64,000 nucleotides of DNA from Hirudo medicinalis (Eukaryota; Annelida; Clitellata; Hirudinida; Hirudinidae): positions 127,186 through 191,185 of the forward strand of contig MPNW01000190.1 of the NCBI GenBank assembly GCA_011800805.1. Direction: 5' to 3'. The notes below the pieces were generated by a model. It worked only from the letters and a program-made list of their open reading frames with translations, was not told the origin of the DNA and ran no database searches. Numbering within the stretch: position 1 is the first letter of the stretch; each line of letters starts with the position of its first letter. This document shows positions 22,684 to 34,892 of this stretch, in pieces. A program made the translations under genes and the position numbers.

Positions 22684-25600
22684 ATGTTTGCACGAAAGAA
22701 AAATCCTCCTCCCAGAAAAACAGAGGGCGGAAAGGCCCTCATGGCTCAAGTACTGCACATAACTTAATTTCTTTATATCACAGTAGTAGTTGTAACGATT
22801 TGATTGTAGATGGGATTCATGACAAGCATTGATGATATGGTGATGGGCTCTCCTGATGATGACGATGATGACTTGGAAGCGGAATTGAGGGCCCTTCAAG
22901 GAGGGGGCAGCGATGTCATTTCAAGTAAAAAGAAAGGTTTACTTTTAGTTTGTAGATTGACCTTAAATCAGGTTGCAATCTTTTAAATGTATTTATGTAC
23001 GTTCTTAAAAAGCAAAATTAAAGTCTCCAGCTGATTTGGAAAAAATGATAAACATGAGCATGAAAGATGTTCCTTCTGATGAAGATATTTCAGACACTGA
23101 AGATCCAGAATTGATGGTTTTTCTCTTCTATTTGTCATCGTTTTAAGTGTTGCAAGCTTTTAACTTGTGATGTTTAAATTTTTTACTTCAAGGCTGAGTT
23201 GGAAGAATTGATGTCAGATGATGAGATGGAAATGCTGAAGCCATCTGCCAACAACCAAGCCGAAAAGGTGTCATCTCCATCTTCTTCCACGTCACCTCTA
23301 TTGAAATTACTGGAAGAAAGAATCACCAACTACAATGGTGCTATTGCAAGTTCACAAGTTGCAGGAGATTCTTCAAAAGTTCGAAGATACGAGAGAGGAC
23401 TGAAGGTTTCTTCCTCGTTTCCTTTGTTTCTTAATAAGTTGTTTTTTTGCAAAAATAACTTAGATTACCAAACTTAAATGTTTTATTTCCTTTTGTTCCA
23501 TGTGTTATATGAAGTTATATTGACTTTAATGAATGTAATGCATCACTTTAATTAATTACATAAGAATATATATTTGACTTTATCCTTCACAGACCCTGGA
23601 AGATTTGTTGAAGCAGGCCAAGATGAACAGGCTCGTGTCAGAGGCAGACATTCCTCCCCCTGTTGCCATAACAGCCATAACCCCCCAAAGCCAGGGTTCG
23701 AATCCACCAAAAATGTATCCCATGGGAACGTCGGTGATGGTTGGACAGAATGATGGTGAGTTTCGACTCATTCAGTTGTGGATTATTTTAGTTTCACTTG
23801 TTAAAAATTACTGCTTAAGTCTTGTTAAATTTAGAACCATTTTCTTATTTGTATTTTTTTTATAATTTTGTTGTTGGTCAGAGATATATTTTGAAACAAG
23901 GATTTGATTTTTAAAGGATTAGAGGCATTGTTTTATTTTTAAGATTTATCAAATTAATTGCAATATTCGAATTAGCTGACAGTATATTCCTTAAATGGTG
24001 TTTTTGCTTCAACATTTAAAAAATTTAATCATGATTTAATCATGGATGAGAAATTCTGAGTTAAGAAGTTTCAAAATCCCTCATTTTTTCATTTGTATTT
24101 TATCTATAAATTTGTTTTTATTGCAAAGTAATTCATGCAGTGAAAATCAACAATTTCTCAAGGACGACACATGATATGGAAATTAATTCATCTTATTTGC
24201 AAACAACCAGTAGAAAATGATTGTGACTCCATTCAAACTATCTTTCGTCCATTTTCGTCCATCCACCATCCTTCGTTCTGCCACTCGCAGGAATCACAGG
24301 ATCACCTTCAGTTGCATCTCCTCCGATGGATCTTTCCAGTCGACATTTGTTGAAACCACAAGCGCATCCTCCTCTGCATCTTCATCCTCAACCTCTTCCA
24401 AGGACTCTTGCCTCCGAAACACGACCGACGCATCCGCCCGCTGCCCACGTTTCCCCCCTAAAGGACCAAGTTGTGACACCAAATGTCTCAAGACCTCAAG
24501 GTCGGACGGTTTCCTCTGAGGATTTGTAATGAAATTAACATTTATTTCCTGTCAAAAGTTGATGTGGTTCGTGCATATTTTTGAAGTATTAGACAGATTG
24601 AGGGCATATTTTTGAAGTATTAGACAGACTGAGGGCATATTTTTGAAGTATTAGACAGACTGAGGGCATATTTTTGAAGCATTAGACAGATTGAGGGCAT
24701 ATTTTTGTCGGGGTTACTTGGTTTTGTCATCAAGTATTTTGTTAACTGTGTTCATGACAAGTTCCTCAGCTCGAATGGAGCTTAATGGAAGGATTCAGAA
24801 GCATGACTCATTGCTTTATGGTGTTAATAAGTATGTTTCATTTGTCTGCGTCCAACTGTCTGTGTATGGCTGCATTGAACAAAATGTATTTCTTCGAGAA
24901 GTTTGCTTCAAGTGACGATGTTATTTCTCGACGATGTTGTGACCTCTCAACTCGCGACAGATTCGGACAAGTTGAACAAACTGATGAAAGAAAAGGAATT
25001 GTTCAAATCTGAAGCCTTAAAGGTGAAGAGGTTGGGGGAAAATGACAAGGCAATGGAACTTCTGAGGGCTGCAAAGGTAAATTATTTGGTCACTGTTTTT
25101 GATGGAAGATGGTTGTGATTTAAAATGTACACTAAATGTTGAATTATAAATTAATTACAATTTGGATAATAATTTTCTTAATTGCTTCCAGCAATTTGAT
25201 TTGGCAATCAAAGCATTGGAAGAGGGACGAACCTTTGACGAAAGGAGTTTGATTTCATTCTCGACTTTCAACTCGTCTACTGGTCAGTGAACGTCATTTG
25301 TATTTGGCGACGTGCCGATGGCCCCTGCATCCGATTTGGCACTCCCTGGCAGTGCTTGCCGGGTTTTGAACGCGATGCATTACGACCGTTGTTGAAGGAA
25401 TGCAACCATTGAGCTGACTTTAGGCCAGGTTGTTCGATCAGTGGTTGAAATAATTATCAACTAAGATAAATAGTACTGTTCTTAGCTTGAACATCAGTCT
25501 GCTTGCCAGACGTTTGATTATTTAAAATATTTGATTCATTACTTGTTAATATTCAAAATGCAACACTTTCACGACAAGCCGTGAATAACTAAGAAGTTGG

Positions 25601-26472
25601 TAAGTAAATATTTTCAGCATCGTAAGCTCAACCTCAATGTAGAACAAATATTATAAATTAAAAAAATATAGAAACTTAAAATGACCGATCGTTGTGATGA
25701 AATAAACGGAGGATGACAGTTGCTAATTTATTCGCAGGGTTGTCCCCAAAAGTTGGAAACATCTCCTTGGATTCAAAACAAGGCTCCTCTGTTGTTGTGT
25801 CTCCTTCAAAACCACCGGGTGGTTATTTTTGAATGTTTTTTTCTAATTATCATAATTTATTTCAGCTATCACATCTATTATTTTGATTGGTTGATTGTCT
25901 GATTAGTTATGGAGCTAATGAATGAAGTCTATGTGCACTTGTGAATCAGTTAATAACAGAAGAATGGTAGTGCTTACAACATCTAAATATTCATCTCCAG
26001 AATCACTTCATCATTGTCATCATCATCATCTTCATCATCATCATCCTAGTAGGATGTTGACAGCTTTAATTGAAAAGTACATAAGCTCTTTAATGGATGA
26101 AGACTTAAATCAGTTCTAAATTCATAATCATATTATGTTGTCATTCGTGACTTTTTCAGTGATTTATAAATTAATATTATTATCTACAATTTGCCATCAC
26201 TTTGTTAATCTGGTATCTACTCCATTTGAACCTCTGAATTTGAAGAAGTTCAAGGGTCAACAGGTGCACCCCAGGGTAGCACAGCATCCTTGTTGGAAGG
26301 TCTCCTAAGCAGGTTGAACAAGTACAAGGAGGCCGAGTTGTCTGCAAAAAATGAAAACAACACCAGCAAGACAAGGAGGATGGGAAGGATTGTGAAGGTG
26401 GACATTTATAATATTAGTCGTTTGATTATAATAATAAATAACATTTAATTAATAACAATTATTATTGTTGTT

Positions 26473-26509
<37 letters not shown>

Positions 26510-29500
26510 GTTAATTTATAATGCGCCATTTGCATAGCGTCAGAGGCGTGTTAGTTGTTAGTTATATAATTAACAATGAATAATTTAAATGCAAGTGAAA
26601 GTCATTAATGAATGAACATTTCAATCAATTGATTATTTTGATTAGGTTTTTATTTTTATTTTAAATCAATTATTTGTGCTGTAATGATAATTATTTCCCT
26701 TTGAATAAAAAGGAGCTGATTGAATGTCAAACTGACCAATGTGCACATATTCTTTGAATATTTATTTGAATATTTTGCCTATTTAATCAATTTTTAACAT
26801 GTTAATGTATTTAAACTTTAATTCTCACTTACATTGGTTTTAACTAGGGCTGCAGATTAATCTGAGTTAATGCACACGATTAACGTGTTATTTTTTCCCC
26901 CAGGTAAAGTAATTAACGATTAAACTAGTAAACAACGATTAACTCGTTAAATTTTTATACTTTTTTGATAAATTATTTTGTTAATTTGTAAAATATTTTC
27001 AACCATTTTTTGCTTTATAACCCTCTGTTTTTATATCTTTTTGTTTCTTTTGATTCCCATATTATTATCTTGTACAAACACCAAAATGTTCGGAGTTCGA
27101 TACCCACCACGAATCTGGGTCAGGGAAGGATGAGCAAAGATGTATCAGTAACTTTTTCTGATCCAACTTGGGTGGGATAATGTACTGTATACGGTACTGC
27201 GTAAAGGTTGCCATTGACCTGGCCCGATATTCCCCCAAAGGCTTCGTAAGTTTTGGCTTTAGCAAGGGCCTAGTATAACTCCTATCCCACTCTTAAGATA
27301 TGGCGTGCAGATGGAATCCGATCAGGCTTATGGGATCCAGATGGTGGATTTCCTTGGCACCTGTCGAAGTCAAGGATGGGTTCCTGTGATGTCTCAGCAG
27401 CTGAGAAAAGCTATAGCACATTGTAGAGCAGAACTAGAAATTGACAAAGATTTGTGACACTTGGTGCATATCACCAATGGTGAAAAGTGCATATCACATG
27501 GCCTCGTGCCAAGCTAGCCTTAAAATACTTAGCTTCTCCAGCTGCAACTGTTCCATGTGAATGGTTATTTTCCCTTTCTGGACATGTTGTGAATAAGAAA
27601 CCTGCTTCTCTGTCTCCAGATGACATCAACAGACTTATTCAATTCTTATTCAGAGTTAACTTGTTTGTCTCAGCAATGGCTACATTTGAATTAATATACC
27701 ACCACCACTAAAAACTATTTCTAAACTATTGCTGTGATCATTTTATCATGAATAAAATTGAATTTTTGATAAAATTGAAATATATTGGGAAATTATTTGA
27801 AAAATAAGATGGTGTAATTAATTAAGCATTAATGTAAGATTAAAGAACTTCCTCGAGTGATTGATCGAGATTAAAAAAAATTGATCCGTTTTTAACATAG
27901 TTTTAACTTGTTTGAGAATCATTTTAACTTGTGAATGTTTTGATCATGCAAGCAATACGAGGATGCCATCAAACTGCACAAGAAAGGTCAACCTGTCGAC
28001 CTCGGTGAACTCCCGAATCCACCTGGTGAGAGGTTATGTTATTCGTTATTATTAGGCATCTGTTGTCATGAATGTTGGACTCGCTTTGCAATTAAGCTAA
28101 TTAATTGGTCGACAATTTTTTTAAATTAAATGCAGAAGTGGAGGGGTTCAATTTTAAAATTCCTTTTTGTTGTGTTTTGGCAACAAATTTGCAATTCAAT
28201 TTAAGAATTCGGAAGCAATTTAAGCAATTTAGTATTAAAAATTATGCGATGTTAACGAAAGATCTAATGACGTTCATTTTCTTCCACTTTCACTCTCCCA
28301 GGATTTCCTCCACTCCAAGGAGATGAATCCACTCTTCCTCCTCCTCGACTCGAAGCAGCTCCCGCATCCCCGTCGCCGAATCTCAGTCCGCAGAAACCGC
28401 CCGTGCCATCCAGGACGTCACCCAAAGCTCCCCCGGTGCAGAGACAGGGTTTGTTGAAAATATGTTTGTTATTTTTATTTATAAATTTGTTTGTTATTTT
28501 TGTTTTATTTCTTGTATTACTCATTTTTATTGGTTCTAATATTCATCAACCTTACAAGATACTCTGAGATTGTAATGAGTGAATTGATGAAAATGTGTTT
28601 GTGGTAAGATCGAATATATTCTAAGAAATACCAGTCCTCGAACTTCTGATGCTGCAAATAGTAACGATCACTGATTGGTAGGTTAAAAAAAAAGTCTTGT
28701 ATCCTTGTATATGATGTCTATGTTGTGTCTGTTCATTTAAGACATCATTTCCAACAAATACAGAATTACATGGAACAGGTGTTGGTGCACACTTACTTAC
28801 TGAACTTCCATTAAATTATAAAATAAAACAATGTCGGATGCATTGAAAATGATGATGTGCCAAGATGGTGATTCCCAATCGATCGCTTTTAGCTTCGGCA
28901 GCACACAGCAGGGCAGAACAACAGGCTGCCTTCCTAGAGAAGCGACAACTTCAGTTCAAAAAGGCAGCGGTTCAGGCCAAGTCGTCCGGCGACCTCGAAC
29001 TTGCCAAGAAGTACATGAGGATGGCCAAGGTCAATGTGATATATGATTATTATTAGTATTATAACTATTATTATATTGTTATTATTGTAGTAACATGGTT
29101 TTGTTAATGAAATATTAAATTATTTTGTTCAGGGGTTCGATCAGATGATTGAAGCCAGCAGGTCGGGTCTCCCCGTGGATCTGTCGCAGGTTGAATTACA
29201 TGTTCCCCTCGATGCTCAACTCTGATTTGTCGTCCGACATTCTCTTTATTCCTTATTCCGCACTTATTTCCATTGTGCCGTCGCACGTTTAGTTTGAGAT
29301 CCCTGTTGCTTCAACAGCGACCGATCACAAGAGGGCTCGACGCTAGGGTTTAATTAGCAATCAACAAACATCAAATGACATAAAATTCACATTTTACATC
29401 CCCATTTAAAATCTTCCGATCCGTCGTTATTTTAATCGATTGTTTCCAGATTCCGACACCTCCGGGAGAGGATTCGGACTTTGTGTTTGTTCGGGCGTCC

Positions 29501-32500
29501 GACGTCCCGACGGAAGTGGACGGAGATGCAAAGGAGGTTTACAAGAAGCTCCAGGACGATCTTGTCAATCAAATTAAGGTTAACCATTAATGCAGGTTAT
29601 TACCTGTGTTACCTGTAAGCATAATTAATTGATTGATTGATTAAATACATGCCTCACTCACGACAATGTCATAAAACCTGTTGTTCTTCCTTCATTTCTC
29701 ATGCTTGGTGTTTTTTATTTTAAAAGCAGTTGAGAAGTGAATAAGTTTAAATATTAATTTAAATATTATATAAATATTATATTATAAATATTAAATAAGT
29801 TTAAACACTGATTAATTTAGAAGTTATTCTGAGGCCACACATGAAATGATTGCAGGATGAATGTTTATTATTGTTTATAATTTGACAATATTTGTGTCAC
29901 AAAGTCTTTCAAAAGATGTTTTTCCAACGTTCACATTCTTCCAGCTCAGTGAGGCAAACAGGGACACGTTCACCAAACTTGGAGACATTTCGTCCGCAAA
30001 TAAGTGAGTAAAGAACTTTAAGATTTGCTTGTCGAATGAGAAATTAACTATTGAATTATCAACTCGATGCGGGGATGCGCGGACGAATGGATTAATGCAC
30101 GGACGCATTGCAATTGGTTAACAGGCTTTGGAATGATTGGAAAGTCATGTGATTGCAGGTGGAGTTCAATGTTTAAATACGTTAATCTTCTAGTAAATTG
30201 ATGCTTTAGGTTTGAAAAACTTCGGGAAGGTTCGTCAAAGGATCTCGAATCTCTCAAGAACGCATTCCAACATGGGGATCCCGTTCCACGATTTCATTAC
30301 GAGACCAGGCAGTTTTCCATCGTCAGGTGTGTTCGATTGGATCGATCGTGGTGCTGTGAGAGTATTTTGGGGTGTCCGTGTAATTAGTTATCATAATTTA
30401 TGTATTATTTATTTATATTGTTGAATAAATTATTATTATTCCTGTTGATTTTATTATTTACATAAAGTCAAAAAGATGGACTGCTCTCTATCATCAGATT
30501 GAAATCAAATTCTGCAGAGTTTATGTTGACGCCAATATTCATTGTAATATTCATCGTAATATTCATTGTAATATTCATTGTAATATTCATCGTAATATTC
30601 ATTGTAATATTCATTGTAATATTCATCGTAATATTCATCGTAATATTCATTGTAATATTCATCGTAATATTCATTGTAATATTCATCGTAATATTCATTG
30701 AAATATTCATCGTAATATTCATTGTAATATTTGTTATAATATTCGTCATTTTATTTGCATTAAATCTTGCATTTTTAATGTAATTGTGTTCCACTGAAGA
30801 TGGTCATCATGCCTTATTCTTGCTTCAATGTTGCTTCTCCTTCAATGCACTTCCTGTAATTCATATTATGTCCTTATGTAATATTAATGCATCGTAAATT
30901 GTGAGTGCTTAATTCTTATTTATTTCACCTGCAACCAATTCCACGCTGATTTTCTTCTAATAATAGCTTTTCCAATGCAGGTGCTGTCCCGACCTTGGCG
31001 ACAACGACCTCGAAGTCTCCGTCGTCAGGGGACTCAACCTTAACCCTCCTTCAGGTGAAAACTTTGAATTAATAATTCGCCTAAATCAGTAAAATTAGTT
31101 TTATAAAATAATAAAATAATTAATCAAGAAAATAGTAGTTGTAAGATATTTCATCTTAATGATTCCTTGAATTGTGTTAACATGTGCGAGTGAGATGAAT
31201 GATTCCTTGAATTGTGTTAACATGTGCGAGTGAGATGAATGATTCCTTGAATTGTGTTAACATGTGCGAGTGAGATGAATGATTCCTTGAATTGTGTTAA
31301 CATGTGCGAGTGAGATGAAGCCGATGCACGAATCAAAATATCATCAAAAATATGGTTTTATTTGTGACTAATTTATTGATTGCTTTCATTTCAGAAATTA
31401 CTAGCATGGGTTGTTGTTATTGACGCAAGCATTTATTGTGATAAAATAGTAATAATAATAATATTAATAATTATAATAAAATAATAATACGTCAGGAAGC
31501 CTGAATAACAATACATAATAATTACCATTATATAATTATCAATATTTTAACAATACAACAATTAACTTATTAATCACTTATTAATTATTATTTATGGCTT
31601 ATTACACAACAAATATGTACAATTTCTATCACTTAAAATAAATTTGATGCTATTTTCAGGCTATGCAGCATCTGATTTGCACACCTATGTGAGATATGAA
31701 TTCCCTTTTTCTGTGAGTCACTTTTCAGAACATCAACAGTTTTTAATTCCCTGCACTGCCATGTTGTTTATTTGCATAATTCTGACCCAGGCTTCAGATT
31801 CACACAATTTATACACTTGTCTTTTGAATTAACGCCGAGTTTTCACCCAAATATCGTTTATATCGTTTGCATGATTGTAATTAATTAATATGCGATAAAA
31901 GTTTAGCAACAAAATTTCAAATTCGGTGGGATTTTGTCGATAAATGCTGTTGATGTTGTTTTTTCAAGGATTTCACTATTGAGCTTGGGATGGGGTCTCT
32001 TCCTGTCCATGAAATAATTTTTATTACTTGGCATATTTATTACATGGCTAAACAGGGCTCACAAAAGCTTATTATTAAAATAAGGCTCTATATTAATGGC
32101 TTCATGTCCACGACTTGCCGATGTAATAAAAGTACTGATAGTTTACATTATTACAGGACAAATAAGTCTATTGTTATTATTTGCATTTTCTTAATCTCTG
32201 AGTCCACAGGAACGTCTGGGCCTTAACAATTAAAGAGCAACAGTGCAATCCATGTGTTAAAAATCTACATGCATATTTAATATCTAGTACTAACAATAAT
32301 AATAATCAATAATAATTATCACTAATAATTATCAATAATATTTATAAAATATTAATTATCAATTTCAACTTGTTGAAGGATACTCCTCAGACTGGAGATA
32401 CACCTGTTATCAAAGGAACTGATTCTCCAGGTGACCAATTTTCATCACACATCATGAACCCATCGCTGACATGACATGACATGAACCCACACATTGCTGT

Positions 32501-34636
32501 CACCACATGATATGAAGTCGTCTGCAGTTCACCGAATCATCATCGTGATGTTATCACCATTATATCGCCTTGTACTCATTTTCTCAAGAGTTCAACTTCT
32601 CCTGTAAGTTGGAAATCAAGAGGAAGTCAAGGTCATTTCTGAGGATGATCAAAGGCAGCAAGACCTTCAAGTTTGACGTTTACTACAGGAGGTTTGGATT
32701 CCTCGGAAAATATTTTTGTTTTCTTTGTTAATTAATGATTAATATGTTATAAGGGAAAGTGAGAAGTATTTTAAAGTGATTACAATGCACAGGCATGCAA
32801 GTTTGCTGAATGGGTTGCCTTCAGCATGCACCTGTAGTGATTGTAATGTGTTGTGTTTGCAACCCAACCTGCACTATGACTCGGGTTAGGGGTAAAATGG
32901 TAGAGTGATTAAAAAGTGCTTTCACATCCTTTTCAGGTACATAAAGCACTCAAAAGATTAGCTAAATACAAATTACTTGGTGGTCATTAGTAAGACATGA
33001 GGGAGATTGGGAGGATTTAGGATTAAATCATGCGTTCAGATTTAATGCATTCTTTAACTTTTCCACTTGAAATTAAAAAATCATAAATAATTGAACCAAG
33101 AGTATTATTTAAGTTGATTATCAGAAGAATTCAATTTCTCAATAAATCGCACTATTTTTCATTTTTATTCCTATTTTTCATTTTGATTTTCAGAGGGTTC
33201 CTGAAGGGCGACAAAATATTGGGCTCAGTGGCCGTGAAACTCCAGCCGCTCGAGGACAAATGCGTTTATCACGACAGTTTTGACGTGAGCATCCCTCGTT
33301 CATGTCACTTATACTCTTTGATGCCATCCGCACATATAAACATACATCCGCCTCTATAAAAAAAAAATCAACTACATTTCTTGCAATTGAATTTCTGTCA
33401 TGAATCATTATTTATGGACATATTAGTAGTTCTTTGTGACTAATTTGTTTGTTGCTCAGTTGATGGAGGGGAGGAAAGCTGTAGGTGGGAAATTGGAGAT
33501 CAAGATAAGAATCAGGGACCCGTTCGTCAACAAACAGGTGGACGAGACCAAGGAGAAATGGCTCGTCATCGACGACTTCATCAGGAAGCCGTCGCCTGTG
33601 AGTTACGGTGTTGTTCAATTTTCCATCGTCTACAATTACATGCATTTTGCTCCCAGATTCGTGATTCATTTGCACGAGTTTGGCCATTTTGAAGAATGAT
33701 CCGTTCGATGCGTTGTTGCTACGGACTTAGTTTTGTAAATGTCATTTGTTTGTGAATGGTTGCACGTTCCAAACATTTCTTTTAATTGTATTTCCTTTGA
33801 ATTAAATTAAATCCCCGAAATTTAATTTACAGTTTCGAGAACACAGTGCACCACAGTGAGTTTGAGTCGATGAGACCTCGCAATAAATTGCTCGTCACTT
33901 GCAACATTCGGTGCTCACTCATTGAGAACTCTTTGTAATTTTCTGCTAGTTTGGTAGAGTTTGTGATAAATTTATTTTGAAAAGTAAAGGATTAAAGCCT
34001 CATCGTGAATGTAAACATAGTTCATTTGTGTGACATTTCTCGCCAACATTTACTTATCAGCGCTGGTCGGGTTACGAGCACGACCGATTATCGCTGCTGC
34101 CTCACTAAGCCGACATGCACGCTACAGCTAACTAACAATTCCATTCATGTTGATGTCATGACCTCATGTGCATTGCAACCCATGCTTGCTAAGGCCAATT
34201 CAGAAGACTACAGCCTCTTCGTCCCAATTGAGCACCTGCCTCTCCGTGCTAATGTACGAGAAGGACCTGCTGGACCAGCAGATCCAAAAGTATCAAACCA
34301 AGTTGAAGCCCTCTGACCTCGCAGCTCTCAGGCAGAAGAGCCTGCTCCTTCAAAAGACTGCGAGCAACCTCAAAATCCAATTGCAGACTGGAGGAGCAAA
34401 AGCCCTGCAAGACTATCTTTACAAGCTGCGAACTGCAAGCCAAGCTTATGCTGTTGAGGCAAAGAACCATGCCCTGCATAACTCTACCGACAAAGTGAAG
34501 ACGTCCCTCACGAAGAAGACACTGGTCGACAAAGAGGTTGGGAGGCAGTGCTTTGTAATCTGACGAACAATTCGTTGTCAAAAATGAGTTTCACTTTCAG
34601 ATTGAATCTGTCTCCAAGAAGTTACAGGCCAAGTGA
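22684..34636 (+). CDS. CC2D1A: Coiled-coil and C2 domain-containing protein 1 (CC2D1/Lgd/Freud-1), 24 exons
   Basis: Regulator of endosomal ESCRT-III (CHMP4/Shrub) and of Notch and other receptor trafficking. Vertebrate forms are also reported as transcriptional repressors. Exons: 22684-22749, 22810-22936, 23013-23116, 23193-23405, 23593-23755, 24291-24500, 24961-25076, 25192-25282, 26264-26397, 27953-28025, 28302-28448, 28893-29029, 29133-29189, 29450-29578, 29945-30003, 30210-30326, 30981-31054, 31660-31712, 32379-32430, 32589-32691, 33194-33284, 33460-33597, 34204-34536, 34601-34636. They total 2,823 nt in one frame (940 residues; human CC2D1A is about 950). Four DM14 modules are visible (for example SKVRRYERGLKTLEDLL, KYKEAELSAKNE, QLQFKKAAVQAKSSGDLELAKKY), each followed by a (V/A)D(L/I)..P segment, then a C2 domain (about residues 650-800: RGLNLNPPSG to KWLVIDDF) and a C-terminal helical region. 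AATAAA lies at 34717-34722. The vertebrate 1A/1B split cannot be applied here; the symbol is the nearest label. Confidence 0.95.
24572..24708. repeat. 31 bp minisatellite, about 4.4 copies
   Basis: Unit CATATTTTTGAAGTATTAG then ACAGACTGAGGG, nearly perfect. CC2D1 intron 6. Confidence 0.93.
25293..25435 (-). mobile_element. tRNA-derived SINE, diverged copy
   Basis: Minus strand: AGTCAGCTCAATGGTTGC head and B-box-like GCGTTCAAAACCC, then a CACTGCCAGGGAGTGCCAAA body. In CC2D1 intron 8. Confidence 0.6.
26508..26560 (-). mobile_element. SINE type B tail fragment
   Basis: Minus-strand CGCCTCTGACGCTATGCAAA followed by TGGCGCATTATAAATTAA; almost identical to the fragment at 55906-55952. Confidence 0.5.
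26845..27860 (+). mobile_element. hAT transposon remnant in CC2D1 intron 9
   Basis: 27487-27711 encodes a typical hAT C-terminal dimerisation block (LALKYLASPAATVPCEWLFSLSGHVVNKK, given here only as landmarks LKYLASPAAT and LFSLSGHVVNKK, then LSPDDINRLIQFLF). The ends 26848-26870 and about 27827-27850 are imperfect inverted matches (GGCTGCAGATTAATCTGAG against GCATTAATGTAAGATTAA reversed), which could be terminal inverted repeats. No BED finger or catalytic core is left. It lies inside a CC2D1 intron, in sense. Confidence 0.6.
30535..30742. repeat. 12 bp minisatellite (ATTCATYGTAAT), about 17 copies
   Basis: Alternates ATTCATTGTAAT and ATTCATCGTAAT. CC2D1 intron 16. Confidence 0.94.
31161..31320. 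repeat. 40 bp tandem repeat, exactly 4 copies
   Basis: Units start at 31161, 31201, 31241 and 31281 (each GATTCCTTGAATTGTGTTAA then a CATGTGCGAGTGAGATGAA block) and are essentially identical, which indicates recent expansion. CC2D1 intron 17. Confidence 0.95.
32793..32970 (+). mobile_element. tRNA-derived SINE, tail type A
   Basis: Same order as the 35645 copy: TTTGCTGAATGGGTTGC head, a B-box-like GTGTTTGCAACCC, the tail GTGATTAAAAAGTGCTTTCA and the ending AAAAGATTAGCTAAATACA. Lies in CC2D1 intron 20. Confidence 0.7.
34050..34140 (-). mobile_element. tRNA-derived SINE head fragment
   Basis: Minus strand: A-box-like GTTAGCTGTAGCG and B-box-like GTGCTCGTAACCC at the same spacing as in the other copies. 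In CC2D1 intron 22. Confidence 0.5.
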
Positions 34637-34716
34637 TAGAACTAAAGAGAAATAATATTGATAACAATCATAACAACCAAATTACGACCAAATTGGCAAT
34701 GGTGTTCACATTAAGA

Positions 34717-34722
34717 AATAAA
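34717..34722 (+). terminator. Polyadenylation signal of CC2D1
   Basis: AATAAA 81 bp past the stop codon. Confidence 0.7.
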
Positions 34723-34786
34723 ATTGAAACCTTGAAATGTTAAATCTCGTGACTTTCAGAACACTTCCTCAGGGGTTCTGACATGT

Positions 34787-34792
34787 TTTATT
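34787..34792 (-). terminator. Polyadenylation signal of NDUFB10
   Basis: Minus-strand AATAAA about 100 bp past the NDUFB10 stop and 65 bp from the opposing CC2D1 signal. Confidence 0.65.
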
Positions 34793-34892
34793 CGAAACTT
34801 CCAAATGAGGGTTTAAAATCCTATTTGTCATCTATCATAATCTGAAACTACGACTTTGGTCTGCTGGAAGAAACTTTTGCCAAGAAGGGTTC

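Noticed and set aside
23690..23715. tRNA B-box-like GGTTCGAATCC
   Set aside because: Lies in CC2D1 exon 5 coding sequence with no matching A-box; coincidence.
27065..27265. Segment with a B-box-like GAGTTCGATACCC, possibly another SINE
   Set aside because: No A-box at proper spacing and no second copy in the window.
30468..30794. Repeated Asn-Ile-Thr-Met or Ile-Phe-Ile-Val frames
   Set aside because: Artefact of a 12 bp tandem repeat inside a CC2D1 intron.
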